Shown: piece by piece, positions 1 through 8,824 of the stretch
How the letters are laid out: every line of letters starts with the position of its first letter
Position numbering within the stretch: position 1 is the first letter of the stretch
NCBI RefSeq assembly: GCF_016834655.1
Contig: NZ_JAENHP010000015.1
Location: 181,777 to 245,776 of the forward strand
Direction: 5' to 3'
From: Paractinoplanes ovalisporus
Lineage (GTDB): Bacteria > Actinomycetota > Actinomycetes > Mycobacteriales > Micromonosporaceae
DNA: 64,000 nt
The notes under the pieces: generated by a model
Seen by the model: the letters and a program-made list of their open reading frames with translations, nothing else
What the model was told of the DNA's origin: nothing
The model's database searches: none
Translations under genes and position numbers: made by a program

Positions 1-715
1 CGTCGATCGTGCCCGCGGTCACCGGCAACCCGACAGGCAGCCCGGTCGCCGCGGCCGCCGACGGCGTCACCCGGCCGGCGACTTCGTTGGCCCAGGCCAG
101 CGGCGGGCGCTGCACCGACGGCGCGATCTCGTCCCACCATTTCTCGTCCCAGGTGCCGCTCCGCTGGTCATACAGGGGGCTGACCTGGCTGGCCGAGTGG
201 TGGTCGAGCACGTACGCCCCGGTCAGGCGGTGCACCAGGAACGAGCTCGCCATGAACAGCTTGCGGGTGGCCGCGAAGACCGACGGCTCCCGCAAAGACA
301 GCCACAGCAGCTTCGGCCCGATCGCCTGCGAGGTCAGCACCGAGCCGCGCTCGACGATCGCCTCCGAACCCCACCGCGAGGTGAGCAGCTCGATCTCTTC
401 CGACGCGCGGGTGTCGATGCCGTACAGGATGGCCGGCCGCAGGGGCCGGCCATCCTCGTCGGCGGGCAGCAGGCACGGGCCGATCCCGCTGACCGCGAGC
501 CCGGCCGGACGGTGCCGGGTCTCGGTGGTGAGCTCTCCGATGACGCGCCGGAAGTCGGCCCACCAGACGGTTTCCGCGTCGTGCTCGAACCAGCCGGGTC
601 GCGGGTTGCTGGTGCCGTGCGCGACCTGGGCCCGGGCGACGACCCGGCCGTCCGCCGAGACGGCCACGCCCTTGGTGCTGGCGGTGCCGACGTCGACGCC
701 GAGAAACACGTCCAC
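1..715 (-). CDS. FGGY-family carbohydrate kinase, 3' part outside window
   Basis: This is the N-terminal half (about 238 residues) of an FGGY sugar kinase, which phosphorylates a ketose or related sugar with ATP in the cytoplasm. The N-terminal phosphate-binding motif DVGTASTKG is visible, followed by the xylulokinase-like segment GWFEHDAETVWWADF. The start is GTG at 715, which follows the TGA of the isomerase-like gene directly (TGAGTG), with GGAGGA just upstream inside that gene, so translation is probably coupled. The C-terminal half and the catalytic aspartate region lie beyond the window edge. The substrate is unknown; the neighbouring isomerase and aldolases suggest a ketose made by the preceding gene. 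It is one of two FGGY kinases in this operon. Confidence 0.85.
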   Translation of the reverse strand, partial: MDVFLGVDVGTASTKGVAVSADGRVVARAQVAHGTSNPRPGWFEHDAETVWWADFRRVIGELTTETRHRPAGLAVSGIGPCLLPADEDGRPLRPAILYGIDTRASEEIELLTSRWGSEAIVERGSVLTSQAIGPKLLWLSLREPSVFAATRKLFMASSFLVHRLTGAYVLDHHSASQVSPLYDQRSGTWDEKWWDEIAPSVQRPPLAWANEVAGRVTPSAAAATGLPVGLPVTAGTID

Positions 716-2320
716 TCAGTCCTCCTGGATCCCGCAGAGGTTGACGTTCAGGCCGAGCTGCTGCGCGGCGAGCGCCTTGGCCGCCAGCACCTCGTCGGCG
801 GCGGCCGCGTCCAGCGCGTAGCTGACCTGGATGTGGTTGGACTTGTGGCGGGCCATGAACTGGTCGCGGCTCACCCCGTGCAGCACAGCGTGCATGATCG
901 GCCACTCGGGCGTGGTCGCGGCCCAGCGGCGTTCGGTCTCGGCCGCCGGCAGTTCGACCACGGTGGCCCGGCCGAGGTCCATGTGCAGTTCGCCGCCCTC
1001 GACCCAGATGCGCGACCAGACCAGCTCGCCGGGGCGGGAGACGCCACGCACGGTGCCACCGCCCATCTTGAAGTAGAGCGGGGGCTGGCGCCTCGAATCG
1101 GTGCCGGCATAGCCGCCGACGTTGAACGAGGGTGGGACGGCACCGGAGATCTCGAAGACCCACACGAAGTCGTCGACCGTGCCGCTGGCGTCGGCGTCCC
1201 CCCACCGTACGTCGTGCAGGGTCGTCTCCACCGGCTGGCCGAGCGCCCGGCTGATCCTCGTGGTGAGCAGCGCGTCCAGCCCGGAGCCCTCGTCGGCCTC
1301 GTTGAACAGGGTGATCGGCTCGCCGTCGCGGATGACACTGCCGTCGGCCCGGGTCACCGGCGGCCGTTCGGCGTTGTTGAGCAGCCCCTCGGCGAGATCG
1401 GAGGCGGGCAGCACGTCGGCCAGGCCGAGCTGGTACTGGATGCCGATCACGTCGACACCGAACCGGTCGGCCATGCGCGCGATGGCCGCGTACATCCGCA
1501 ATTGCAGGATCACCTGCTCGCGGGTCAGCTCGGTCTCGGCATCAGTGCCGAAGTGGAACGTCATCCCGCGTTCGGTGAGCCAGTCGAGCGACCGCGCCGC
1601 CTCCTCCTCGGCGACGAGCAGGGTCTCGGCGTACAGGGCCGATTGCGACAGCCGCTCCTTGAAGACGCTCAGCGGGAACAGCAGCTCGTCGGGGATGATG
1701 CCGTTGTACATGCCCATACAGCCCTCGTCGAGCACGCCCATGATGACGCCCCGGGCGCGGATGCCGGCCACGACCTCGCCGGCCACCTCGCGGGCGCGGC
1801 CGCCGACCGAGGAGCCGTCGAACGGCTTCACGTGCGACACGTCGTGCCGGATGATGCCGTCGCGCAGCCACTCGCCGAGCCGGTCGGAGAACCAGTCGTC
1901 GTCGAAGGTGCGGCTCCACACCGTCTCGAACGCGCGGCCCGCCTTGGCCAGCGAGGCGTTGAGGTTGAGCAGGCCGACCAGTCCGGGCCACTCCCCCTCC
2001 CAGTTGGCGACGGTCAGCACCGGGCCGCGGTGCCGCAGCAGGCCACCCAGCACCTGCTGCGAGAACATCCAGACGCCTTCGGCCATCACGACCGGCGCGT
2101 CGGCCGGAATGCCGGCGAACACGGTCAGTCCCTGGGCCTGCGACGCGATGAAGCCGTGGCCCTCCGGCGTCTCGGCTGGGTGGGCCCGGGTGACGGTGAC
2201 GCCGCGAGCCTCCAGCGCGGCCACCAGCAGCGCCTCGAACCGTTGCTGGGCGGGCCAGCAGAGCCGGTTCGCCGACAGGCGCTGGTCGCCGTTGGCGACG
2301 AGGTAGACGTGATCGATCAT
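716..2320 (-). CDS. L-fucose isomerase-like protein (FucI/AraA fold)
   Basis: A 534-residue protein resembling the L-fucose isomerase-related family, cytoplasmic enzymes that interconvert aldoses and ketoses using a divalent metal. The ATG at 2320 overlaps the stop of the upstream aldolase gene (ATGA), which fixes the start. Typical features are the acidic segments around EGVWMF and ANWEGEWPG in the N-terminal half and a C-terminal domain with MGGGTVRGVS. It lies between a class II FBP-type aldolase and an FGGY kinase, the order expected for isomerisation, phosphorylation and cleavage of a rare sugar. Family assignment comes from recognised sequence features. Exact substrate (fucose, arabinose, another deoxy- or pentose sugar) cannot be read from sequence. 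Confidence 0.75.
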   Translation of the reverse strand: MIDHVYLVANGDQRLSANRLCWPAQQRFEALLVAALEARGVTVTRAHPAETPEGHGFIASQAQGLTVFAGIPADAPVVMAEGVWMFSQQVLGGLLRHRGPVLTVANWEGEWPGLVGLLNLNASLAKAGRAFETVWSRTFDDDWFSDRLGEWLRDGIIRHDVSHVKPFDGSSVGGRAREVAGEVVAGIRARGVIMGVLDEGCMGMYNGIIPDELLFPLSVFKERLSQSALYAETLLVAEEEAARSLDWLTERGMTFHFGTDAETELTREQVILQLRMYAAIARMADRFGVDVIGIQYQLGLADVLPASDLAEGLLNNAERPPVTRADGSVIRDGEPITLFNEADEGSGLDALLTTRISRALGQPVETTLHDVRWGDADASGTVDDFVWVFEISGAVPPSFNVGGYAGTDSRRQPPLYFKMGGGTVRGVSRPGELVWSRIWVEGGELHMDLGRATVVELPAAETERRWAATTPEWPIMHAVLHGVSRDQFMARHKSNHIQVSYALDAAAADEVLAAKALAAQQLGLNVNLCGIQED

Positions 2321-3291
2321 GACTGGCTCCCCCCGATGTAGCCGGCCTGACCGGCCGAACCGAACAGCCGCATCCGGGCCGCGACCATGCGCTGCATCGC
2401 CTCGCGACCGGCGCGCAGATAGGGGGCGGGGTCGACGTTGAGCCCGTCGGTGCCGAGCGATTCGCGGACGGCCCCGCTGAACGCCAGGTGCGAGTCCATC
2501 CCCTGGTTGATCTTGCGGACGCCCATGGCGATCGAGCGGACCTTCTCGGCGTCCGGCACGCCCCACGACTCGGGCAGGCCCGCGCCGTGGCGGTTGTTCT
2601 GCTCGCGCAGCTCGGCCGGCAACGACGACGAGCCGTGCATGACCAGGTGCGTCTCGGGGACCTGGGCCGCGATCTTCTCGATCAGGGCCATGTGCAGCAC
2701 CGAGCCGTCGGGCGGGGAGTCGAACTTGTACGCCCCGTGCGAGGTGCCGATGGCCACCGCGAGCGCGTCGACGGCGGTCGCGGCCACGAACTCGCGCGCC
2801 TGGTCGGGGTCGGCCAGCACGATCGCCGCCCGGGATCCGTCGGTCTTGGAGCCGCCGATCGTGCCGAGCTCGCCCTCGACCGAGATGCCGCGCGGGTGGG
2901 CCACGGCAGCGACCTTGGCGGTGACGGCCACGTTCTCGTCGAAGGTGGCGGGCCGGCCGTCGTGGTTGAGGCTGCCGTCGATCATCACGCTGCTGAACCC
3001 GTTGTCCATGGCCCGCACGCACGTCTCGTACGTGGGCCCGTGGTCGAGGTGCAGCACGATCGGCAGCTGCGGGTAGCCGTCGATGAGCCGGTGCAGGCCG
3101 GCCCAGAACCGTTCGTCGCTCGCGTGCGCGGTGACGCCGGCCAGCGAGGCCAGGATGACCGGCGATTCGGCCTCGGCCGCCGCGTCGAGCACGGCCTCGG
3201 CCTGCAGCACGTCGCTGACGTTGAACGCGCCGACCGCGTAGCCGCCGGAGCGGGCCTGGTCGAGCGCCTGGCGCAGGGTGACGAGGGCCAT
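2317..3291 (-). CDS. class II fructose/tagatose-bisphosphate aldolase family protein
   Basis: A 324-residue zinc-dependent class II aldolase that would cleave a ketose 1,6-bisphosphate into two trioses. Metal-site motifs are present in order: HLDHG at residues 81-85, VEGELGTIGG, GTSHGAYKF and VMHGSSS, followed by KINQGMD where the family usually has a KxNxxTD-like phosphate loop. Length is normal. The ATG at 3291 overlaps the TGA of the upstream FucA-type gene, and its own TGA overlaps the next ATG, so the genes are translationally coupled. Having both this aldolase and a FucA-type aldolase in one operon suggests either two substrates or a pathway with an intermediate phosphorylated twice. 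Confidence 0.88.
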   Translation of the reverse strand: MALVTLRQALDQARSGGYAVGAFNVSDVLQAEAVLDAAAEAESPVILASLAGVTAHASDERFWAGLHRLIDGYPQLPIVLHLDHGPTYETCVRAMDNGFSSVMIDGSLNHDGRPATFDENVAVTAKVAAVAHPRGISVEGELGTIGGSKTDGSRAAIVLADPDQAREFVAATAVDALAVAIGTSHGAYKFDSPPDGSVLHMALIEKIAAQVPETHLVMHGSSSLPAELREQNNRHGAGLPESWGVPDAEKVRSIAMGVRKINQGMDSHLAFSGAVRESLGTDGLNVDPAPYLRAGREAMQRMVAARMRLFGSAGQAGYIGGSQS

Positions 3292-3923
3292 CAGAGCGAC
3301 CCGGTGATGCCGAGGGACTTGTAGTCCAGGACGATCGGCTTGTCGGTCAGGGCGCGGGCGTGCACCAGCACCTTGGCCGCGCTCTCGACGGCGACCGTGG
3401 TCTTGAACGCGTCGCGCAGGTTGTCGCCGACGGTCAGCAGCCCGTGGTTGGCCCAGACGACCGCGTTGAGGTCGCCCATCACGTCGCACATGGCGTCGCC
3501 GAACTCGGTGCGGTTACTCAGCGCGAACGGCATGATCGGCACGTCACCCTTGGTGTAGATGACCATGTTGACCAGCGCGCCGGTGATGGGTTCGCCGGCG
3601 ACGCCGAACACGTTGGCGAAGACCGGTTCGGTGTGCACGATCGCGTTCACGTCGGGGCGGCGGCGATAGACGGCCAGGTGGACGGTGACCTCGGAGGACG
3701 GCTGGTGCGGGCCGCCGAGGACGTTGGCGTCGGCGTCGACCACGACCATGTCGTCGGCGGTCATCCGGTCGTACTCCAGGTCGGTCGGCGTGATGAGGAA
3801 GCGGTTCTCGCCGAGCCGTACGCTGATGTTGCCCTGGGTGTTGAAGTTGAGGCCGTACTGCATCGACAGCAGGCAGTAGTCCAGCACGCTCTGCTTGACG
3901 GCCTGGAGGTCGAGGTCGGTCAC
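3291..3923 (-). CDS. class II aldolase/adducin family protein (FucA/AraD-like)
   Basis: A 210-residue protein of the L-fuculose-phosphate aldolase / ribulose-phosphate 4-epimerase family. Visible landmarks are GNISVR at 31-36, the acidic SSE with Glu78, the first zinc ligand His97 and the late zinc ligand His160 in WANHGLL. The residue that is normally the second histidine of the HxH pair is Glu99 here (IVHTEPVF), so the metal site is H-E-H rather than H-H-H. That could change metal preference or activity. Its start codon and stop codon both overlap neighbours by 4 or 1 nt in the operon. It probably cleaves or epimerises a sugar phosphate made by the adjacent kinase; the exact reaction is unknown. 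Confidence 0.82.
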   Translation of the reverse strand: MTDLDLQAVKQSVLDYCLLSMQYGLNFNTQGNISVRLGENRFLITPTDLEYDRMTADDMVVVDADANVLGGPHQPSSEVTVHLAVYRRRPDVNAIVHTEPVFANVFGVAGEPITGALVNMVIYTKGDVPIMPFALSNRTEFGDAMCDVMGDLNAVVWANHGLLTVGDNLRDAFKTTVAVESAAKVLVHARALTDKPIVLDYKSLGITGSL

Positions 3924-5383
3924 GGTTGCTCCTTTGTTTCCGGCAGGTCCGGCGTTTCCGGGTAGCTGCGGTCGTGCGGGATCAGGGTCGGATAGAGGTC
4001 ACGGAAGCGCCGCGCCTGTGCGGCGTACCAGTCGGTGGTCGCGGGGTCGGGGGTCAGCGCCGGACCGGCGTCGGGTGCGGGCAGAGCGTCGATCGACGGG
4101 TACAGCCCGAGGCCCACTCCCGCGAGCAGCGCCGCACCACGAGCCGAGGCATTTCCCCGTACGGGCGTAAGGGGCCGACCGGCAGCCGACGCGCGAATGC
4201 CCAGCGAGCGCGAACTGCGTGCCCCGCCGCCCACCGCGTGCACGGCCCCGGGGTCGATGTCCCGCTCGCCCAGCGCCGCCACGATCTTGCGGATCTCGAA
4301 GCCGAACGACTCGAGGAACGCGCGGGCCAGATCCTCGCGGCTGGTGTTCAGGTCGAGCCCGACCACGGCCCCGCGAGCGAGGGGGTCGTTGTCGAGGGTG
4401 CCCGACCCGGCGAAGTACGGGAGCACGAGCACGCGCGGCGGCTCGGACGCGGCCTGCTCGAACAGTTCGTCCGGGTCACCGCCGGTCAGCCGGGCGAACC
4501 AGTCGAGCGCCCACCCACCGGCCGCGGTGCCGGCCAGCGTGAGCCAGCCGCTCGAACCCATCGCGTACGTCGCCAGGCCCGTCCCCACCAGCGCGCGGGG
4601 CCGGGCCGTGGTGCCCACGGTGAGGCAGTCGCTGGAGCCGAAGCTGACCACGCTTCGTTCCCCGGTCCGCCCTCCGCCGCCGAGGTAGGCCGCCGCCTGG
4701 TCGTGCGCGCCGGCCACCAGCGGCAGCCCGGCCACAAGACCGTCGATCGCGGTCGTCAGCTTGCCGACGACCGTGCCGGGAGCGACCACTTCGGGCAGCA
4801 GCCGCTCGTCGACGCCGGTGGCCCCGAGGATCGCGGCCGACCAGGCACCGGCGTCCACGTCGTACGTGCCGGTGCGGGCAGCCATGCTGGTGTCGATGGC
4901 GGGCCGGGCCCCGAGCCGGGCCGCAACGTAGTCGCCGAGACAGCGCAGGCCCGTCGCGCCCGTCCAGCCGGCGACCTTGTAGACCGAGAACATCGGGTGC
5001 GCCGGTTGCCCGGTGATCCGCTGAATCGTGTCCTCGCCCAGCTCGGCCGCGACCCGGGCGGCGAGGGCGGCACCGCGGCGGTCCATGCTGACCGGGGCCG
5101 GCGCCCGGGCGACCCCGTCGGCGCCGACCGGCACGACCGCCTCACCCTGCACGCTGAACGAGAGCGCCTCGGGCGGGTCGGCCCGCACGGCCGGGTGCGC
5201 GGCCACCTCGGCCAGCACCGCGATCGACGCGGCCAGGACCTCTTCGGTGTCGGTCTCGACCAGGCCGGGACCGGGGCGGGCGAGCGTCGTTGACCGCGCC
5301 GCCCCGGCCAGCTCGCGGCCGGCGTGGTCGACCGCCACGGCGCGCACGCCGCTGGTGCCGAGGTCGAGGCCGAGCAGGCTCAT
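3920..5383 (-). CDS. FGGY-family carbohydrate kinase
   Basis: A complete 487-residue FGGY kinase. The N-terminal phosphate motif is DLGTSGVR (residues 7-14), with arginine where many relatives have lysine. The catalytic-base region is VAGAHDQAAAYLG, followed by the nucleotide-binding strand SFGSSDCLTVGT and the C-terminal AVGGGARS, the family's usual GGGA(x)S motif. It probably phosphorylates a ketose, polyol or similar sugar with ATP. The ATG at 5383 overlaps the stop of the upstream ABC permease gene (ATGA), so it belongs to the importer operon. It differs from the kinase at the window start, so the operon has two sugar kinases with presumably different substrates. Confidence 0.88.
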   Translation of the reverse strand: MSLLGLDLGTSGVRAVAVDHAGRELAGAARSTTLARPGPGLVETDTEEVLAASIAVLAEVAAHPAVRADPPEALSFSVQGEAVVPVGADGVARAPAPVSMDRRGAALAARVAAELGEDTIQRITGQPAHPMFSVYKVAGWTGATGLRCLGDYVAARLGARPAIDTSMAARTGTYDVDAGAWSAAILGATGVDERLLPEVVAPGTVVGKLTTAIDGLVAGLPLVAGAHDQAAAYLGGGGRTGERSVVSFGSSDCLTVGTTARPRALVGTGLATYAMGSSGWLTLAGTAAGGWALDWFARLTGGDPDELFEQAASEPPRVLVLPYFAGSGTLDNDPLARGAVVGLDLNTSREDLARAFLESFGFEIRKIVAALGERDIDPGAVHAVGGGARSSRSLGIRASAAGRPLTPVRGNASARGAALLAGVGLGLYPSIDALPAPDAGPALTPDPATTDWYAAQARRFRDLYPTLIPHDRSYPETPDLPETKEQP

Positions 5384-6264
5384 TTGATCGCTCCGGACAG
5401 GCCGTTGACCAGGTGCCGCTGCACGGCCAGGAAGACCACCACGATCGGGATCGAGATGAGCACCAGGATCGCGAACAGCGCGCCGGGCTGGCTCAGGAAC
5501 ACCCCGCGGTAGGCCAGCGGGATCAGCGTCAGCGGCTTGAGCTCGTTGTCCTGCAACGTGACCAGCGGGAGCAGGAAGTCGTTCCAGCTCGACATGGACT
5601 GCCACACGGCCACGACCGCGAGGGCCGGCTTGCTCAGCGGCAGATAGATCTTCCAGTAGACGCTGAACTTGTTGGCGCCGTCGAGCACGGCCGCCTCGTA
5701 CATCTCCTCGGGCACGGCCAGGAACGACGTACGGATGATGATGACCGCGAACGGCAGGCCGAGTGCCGTGTAGACCAGCACCAGGCCGAGCAGGTTGTTG
5801 TAGAGGCCCATGCTCTGCAGGATCTTGAAGACCGAGACCACGATGCTCGACATGGGCAGGATCAGGGCCAGGGTCAGGGCCCCGAAGATGACCGCCTTGA
5901 GCGGCACCCGCAACCGGGCCAGGGCGAACGCGGTCATCGAGCCGAACAGCATCACCAGCAGCACCGACGGCACGGTGATGAGCGCGCTGTTGATCAGATT
6001 CCGCAGGATCGGGTTGTTGGTCCAGATCTCGATGTAGTTGCCGAACGAGGGTTCGGCCGGGAAGAGCCCGTACGCCGTGGTCGACGGGTTCGAGGTGGGC
6101 AGCAGCGACAACCCGAGCACCATGACGATCGGGATGAGCCAGAGCACCGCCATCGGGGTCAGGATCAGGTGCGCCCAGTGGGGGCGGCGCTTCTTCCCCC
6201 GTACGGGCAAATCGGTTGTCGCCGTGGGGGCCGGCTTGGTCTGGGGCTGGTCGGTGATGGTCAT
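5380..6264 (-). CDS. carbohydrate ABC transporter permease (MalG type)
   Basis: A 294-residue inner-membrane permease of the CUT1 sugar ABC importer family. The N-terminal cytoplasmic stretch is Lys/Arg rich, then about six hydrophobic helices follow. The ATPase-docking EAA loop is clear in EEMYEAAVLDGANKF. It pairs with the permease immediately upstream (4-nt ATGA overlap at 6261-6264) and with the lipoprotein at 7246-8577. No ABC ATPase is encoded in the operon. This is common in actinomycetes, where a shared MsiK-type ATPase serves many importers, so an ATPase elsewhere is inferred. Confidence 0.92.
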   Translation of the reverse strand: MTITDQPQTKPAPTATTDLPVRGKKRRPHWAHLILTPMAVLWLIPIVMVLGLSLLPTSNPSTTAYGLFPAEPSFGNYIEIWTNNPILRNLINSALITVPSVLLVMLFGSMTAFALARLRVPLKAVIFGALTLALILPMSSIVVSVFKILQSMGLYNNLLGLVLVYTALGLPFAVIIIRTSFLAVPEEMYEAAVLDGANKFSVYWKIYLPLSKPALAVVAVWQSMSSWNDFLLPLVTLQDNELKPLTLIPLAYRGVFLSQPGALFAILVLISIPIVVVFLAVQRHLVNGLSGAIK

Positions 6265-7175
6265 TTCTTGTCATCTCCGGTGAGGAAGCCCGAGCCGAAC
6301 GCGCGCACCATCGACAGCGAGCTGACCACCGCGATGACCAGCAGCACCACGCTGATGGTGGACGCGTAGCCGACGCTCTGCAGCTGGAACGCCTGCTTGA
6401 AGGTGTAGGTCGGCAGCATCTCGGAGGCGTGGTTGGGCCCGCCCTCGGTGAGCACGTAGACCAGCTCGAAGGTCTTCAGCGAACCGATGATGCCGAGCAG
6501 CAGCAGCGACAGGTGGGTCGACTTGAGCAGCGGCCAGATGATGGCGGTGACCGTCTTCCAGGTGCTCGCGCCGTCGATCTTCGCCGCCTGGAGCACGCTG
6601 TCGTCGATGAGCTGCAGGCCGGCCAGGTAGAACAGCATCGAGAAGCCGGTCCACATCCAGACGTTGACCACGATGGCCGCGAAGATGGCGGTCTTGGGGT
6701 CGGCCAGGTAGCCCTTGGTCAGGAACTCCAGCCCGGTGGCCCGGCCGATCTTGGCGAAGACACCGTTGAACGGGTCGAGCATCCGCTGCCAGACGATGCC
6801 GACCACGACCGGCGAGAGCACGGCGGGGACGAAGAAGATGGCCCGGTAGATCGAACGGCCGCGGATCTTCTCGTTGAGCAGCAGCGCCAGGAAGAAGCCG
6901 ATCAGCGCCTGCGGCACGATGGTCAGCAGGATCCACCAGCCGGAGTTCTTCAGCGTGGTGACGAAAATCGGGTCTTTGAGCAGTTCGGTGTAGTTGCCGA
7001 GCCCGACGAACTCGCCGACGTTGACGCCGTCCCAGTCGAGCGTGCTGGCCTGGACGTTGTAGACGATCGGGTAGACGACGAAGAGCGCGAACAACGCGAA
7101 CGTCGGCAGCAGGAACAGCGTGCCGGGAAGCCAGTCCCGGCGCGGTTTCGGCCGGGCGAGGGTTGCAGAGGTCAT
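6261..7175 (-). CDS. carbohydrate ABC transporter permease (MalF type)
   Basis: A 304-residue membrane permease, the MalF-like partner of the downstream gene. It starts with a short basic tail, has six predicted membrane helices and carries the EAA-type docking loop near QAAKIDGASTWKTV. Its stop overlaps the next start by 4 nt. It is separated from the upstream binding-protein gene by 70 nt that contain a GC-rich inverted sequence (GCCCGCGGGCGGGAG...), which may trim transcripts after the abundant lipoprotein, as is usual in such operons. Together the two permeases form the channel for an unidentified sugar or sugar derivative. Confidence 0.92.
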   Translation of the reverse strand: MTSATLARPKPRRDWLPGTLFLLPTFALFALFVVYPIVYNVQASTLDWDGVNVGEFVGLGNYTELLKDPIFVTTLKNSGWWILLTIVPQALIGFFLALLLNEKIRGRSIYRAIFFVPAVLSPVVVGIVWQRMLDPFNGVFAKIGRATGLEFLTKGYLADPKTAIFAAIVVNVWMWTGFSMLFYLAGLQLIDDSVLQAAKIDGASTWKTVTAIIWPLLKSTHLSLLLLGIIGSLKTFELVYVLTEGGPNHASEMLPTYTFKQAFQLQSVGYASTISVVLLVIAVVSSLSMVRAFGSGFLTGDDKK

Positions 7176-7245
7176 GATGCTCAGCTCCGTGGCCCGCGGG
7201 CGGGAGGGGTGCTCCCGCCCGCGGAGGTAGGGCGGCTCGCGCCGC

Positions 7246-8577
7246 TCACTTCACCTTCTGCTGCGCGGCCTGCACCTTCTCGGCGGCAGCCTGCGGCGTC
7301 AGCTGTCCGGTCGCGACGGCCGACAGCGCGTCCCCGAGGGCGGTGTCCATCTCCGGGCTCTTCAGGTAGCGGGAGTACTTCACCTTCGGCATCCAGTCGG
7401 TGGTGAAGGTGTCCCAGATCTGCTTCTGCTTGTCGCTGGTGAACTTCTCCGGGTTGAGACCGGTCACGGCGGGCAGGTCGTTGAACGTGTTGATCAGCTT
7501 CTGCGCGCCGGCGCCGGCGATGAAGTCGGTCAGCGCCTTGCAGGCCAGGTCCGGGTTCTTGGTGTTCTTGCTGATGCCCAGGGCCACGTCGATGCCGCCG
7601 ACGAACTGCGACTCGGCCGCGCCGCCCGGGATGGTCGGGAACAGGAAGGGCTGGTAGCCGCTCATGCCCTCGGACAGCGGGGGCAGGCCGGTCTTGCTCG
7701 GGTCGGACTGCTGGATCCACCAGGCGCCGAGCGGGATCATCGCCGCGTTACCGGCCTCGAACTGGTTGGCGCCGCTGGGGTAGGCGTCCAGGCCGATCGC
7801 GCCGTCCTGGGCGATCTTCTCGGTGAACAGCTTCTGCCAGTAGGAGAACGCCTCGACCAGCTTGGGGTCGGCCCACGACTTGGTGCCGTCCTCGGCCTCG
7901 TACGGCAGGCCGGGGGCGATGTTGTTGGCGATCTGCAGGAACACGACGTTGCGCAGCCAGCTGTCCTTGGCCGGGAGCATGAACGGCGCGTACTCGCCGC
8001 CCTTGAGCTGGTCGACCGTCGACTTGAGCTCGTCCCAGGTCTTGGGGATCTGGGCGTTCTTCTCCTCGAAGATCTTGGTGTTGGCCCAGAGGTTGACCGT
8101 CTGCACGAGCAGCGGGAGCGAGTAGAAGTTCTCGTCGCCGTCGGGGTTGCCGAGGCGGGCCTGGTCGATACCGATCGGGTAGAACTTGCTCTGCCAGTCG
8201 GCGCCCCAGGTCTTGGACGCGCAGTCCTGCAGCGGCATGAGGTTGGTGCGGTACTGCTGGGTGAGCGCGCCCGGCTGCAGGCCGATGATGTCCGGCATCG
8301 TGTTCGACGAGGCGCGGGTCTGCAGGTCGACCAGGTATTCGGGGTAGTTGAAGATGGTCGAGTCGATCTTCGAACCCGGGTTGGCCGCGGTGAAGGTGTC
8401 GACCATCTGCTTCGTCGTCTGTTCGATCGGGCTCCAGGACCGGAAGGTCAGCGTGCCCGAGGTTCCGCTTTCGCCGCCGGAGCTCTCGTCCTTGCTGGCG
8501 CCGCCGGCGCACCCGGCCAAAGTGATGCTGAGCGCGGTCGCCGCGGCAACCGCCATGAATGTCTTGTGCCGTTTCAC
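7246..8577 (-). CDS. sugar ABC transporter substrate-binding lipoprotein
   Basis: A 443-residue extracytoplasmic solute-binding lipoprotein, CUT1 family. The signal peptide ends in the lipobox LAGC with the lipidated Cys23, followed by a Gly/Ser-rich linker and a SBP type 1 fold starting TLTFRSWSPIEQ. I choose GTG at 8577 because GAAGGA sits six bases upstream; a GTG five codons earlier lacks this. The gene is first in the transporter operon and lies opposite the LacI regulator, with a promoter and operator between them (8622-8656). It would deliver the sugar to the permeases encoded downstream. The ligand cannot be deduced. Confidence 0.9.
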   Translation of the reverse strand: MKRHKTFMAVAAATALSITLAGCAGGASKDESSGGESGTSGTLTFRSWSPIEQTTKQMVDTFTAANPGSKIDSTIFNYPEYLVDLQTRASSNTMPDIIGLQPGALTQQYRTNLMPLQDCASKTWGADWQSKFYPIGIDQARLGNPDGDENFYSLPLLVQTVNLWANTKIFEEKNAQIPKTWDELKSTVDQLKGGEYAPFMLPAKDSWLRNVVFLQIANNIAPGLPYEAEDGTKSWADPKLVEAFSYWQKLFTEKIAQDGAIGLDAYPSGANQFEAGNAAMIPLGAWWIQQSDPSKTGLPPLSEGMSGYQPFLFPTIPGGAAESQFVGGIDVALGISKNTKNPDLACKALTDFIAGAGAQKLINTFNDLPAVTGLNPEKFTSDKQKQIWDTFTTDWMPKVKYSRYLKSPEMDTALGDALSAVATGQLTPQAAAEKVQAAQQKVK

Positions 8578-8621
8578 GAAGGGTCCTTCCACGGGGGTGG
8601 AGGCCGCTTAGGCCCGGTGGA

Positions 8622-8635
8622 TGTAGACGATTACA
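8622..8635. promoter_or_regulatory. LacI-type operator for the sugar operon
   Basis: The 14-mer TGTAGACGATTACA is a near palindrome matching the LacI/GalR-family pattern TGTAANCGNTTACA at 12 or more positions. It lies 45-58 nt upstream of the binding-protein start and overlaps the proposed -10 element, an arrangement expected for repression. The adjacent divergent LacI gene is the likely ligand-responsive repressor. Confidence 0.6.
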
Positions 8636-8656
8636 TGAACCTCATCACTCACACAA
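8628..8656 (-). promoter_or_regulatory. predicted promoter of the sugar transporter operon
   Basis: On the minus strand TTGTGT (8656-8651) and TAATCG (8633-8628) are separated by 17 nt, a plausible sigma-70-type -35/-10 pair about 50 nt upstream of the binding-protein gene. The -10 lies inside the LacI-type palindrome. This is a pattern match only. Confidence 0.4.
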
Positions 8657-8731
8657 GAGCTCTTCACCTGGCTATCTGTGTTTGATGGTCATCGCGTGGT
8701 GACAGACCTGAAACGTCTTGCCCTCATTCCA

Positions 8732-8745
8732 TGGGATCGTTTACA
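8732..8745. promoter_or_regulatory. second LacI-type half-operator near the regulator gene
   Basis: TGGGATCGTTTACA keeps the central CG and an intact right half-site CGTTTACA of the LacI consensus, with a degenerate left half. It is 80 nt upstream of the LacI start and about 110 bp from the 8622 site, so it could serve autoregulation or looping. Confidence 0.4.
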
Positions 8746-8824
8746 TTCGCCTTCACTCGGGGTCACGGCCGATCCTGTGAAGCAGGTAATCTGTGGCACT
8801 CCCTCGCCCCCGGAAAGGCCCACC

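Noticed and set aside
197..2341. Plus-strand open frame across the kinase and isomerase genes
   Set aside because: Antisense shadow with low-complexity composition; the minus strand has recognisable families and coupled starts.
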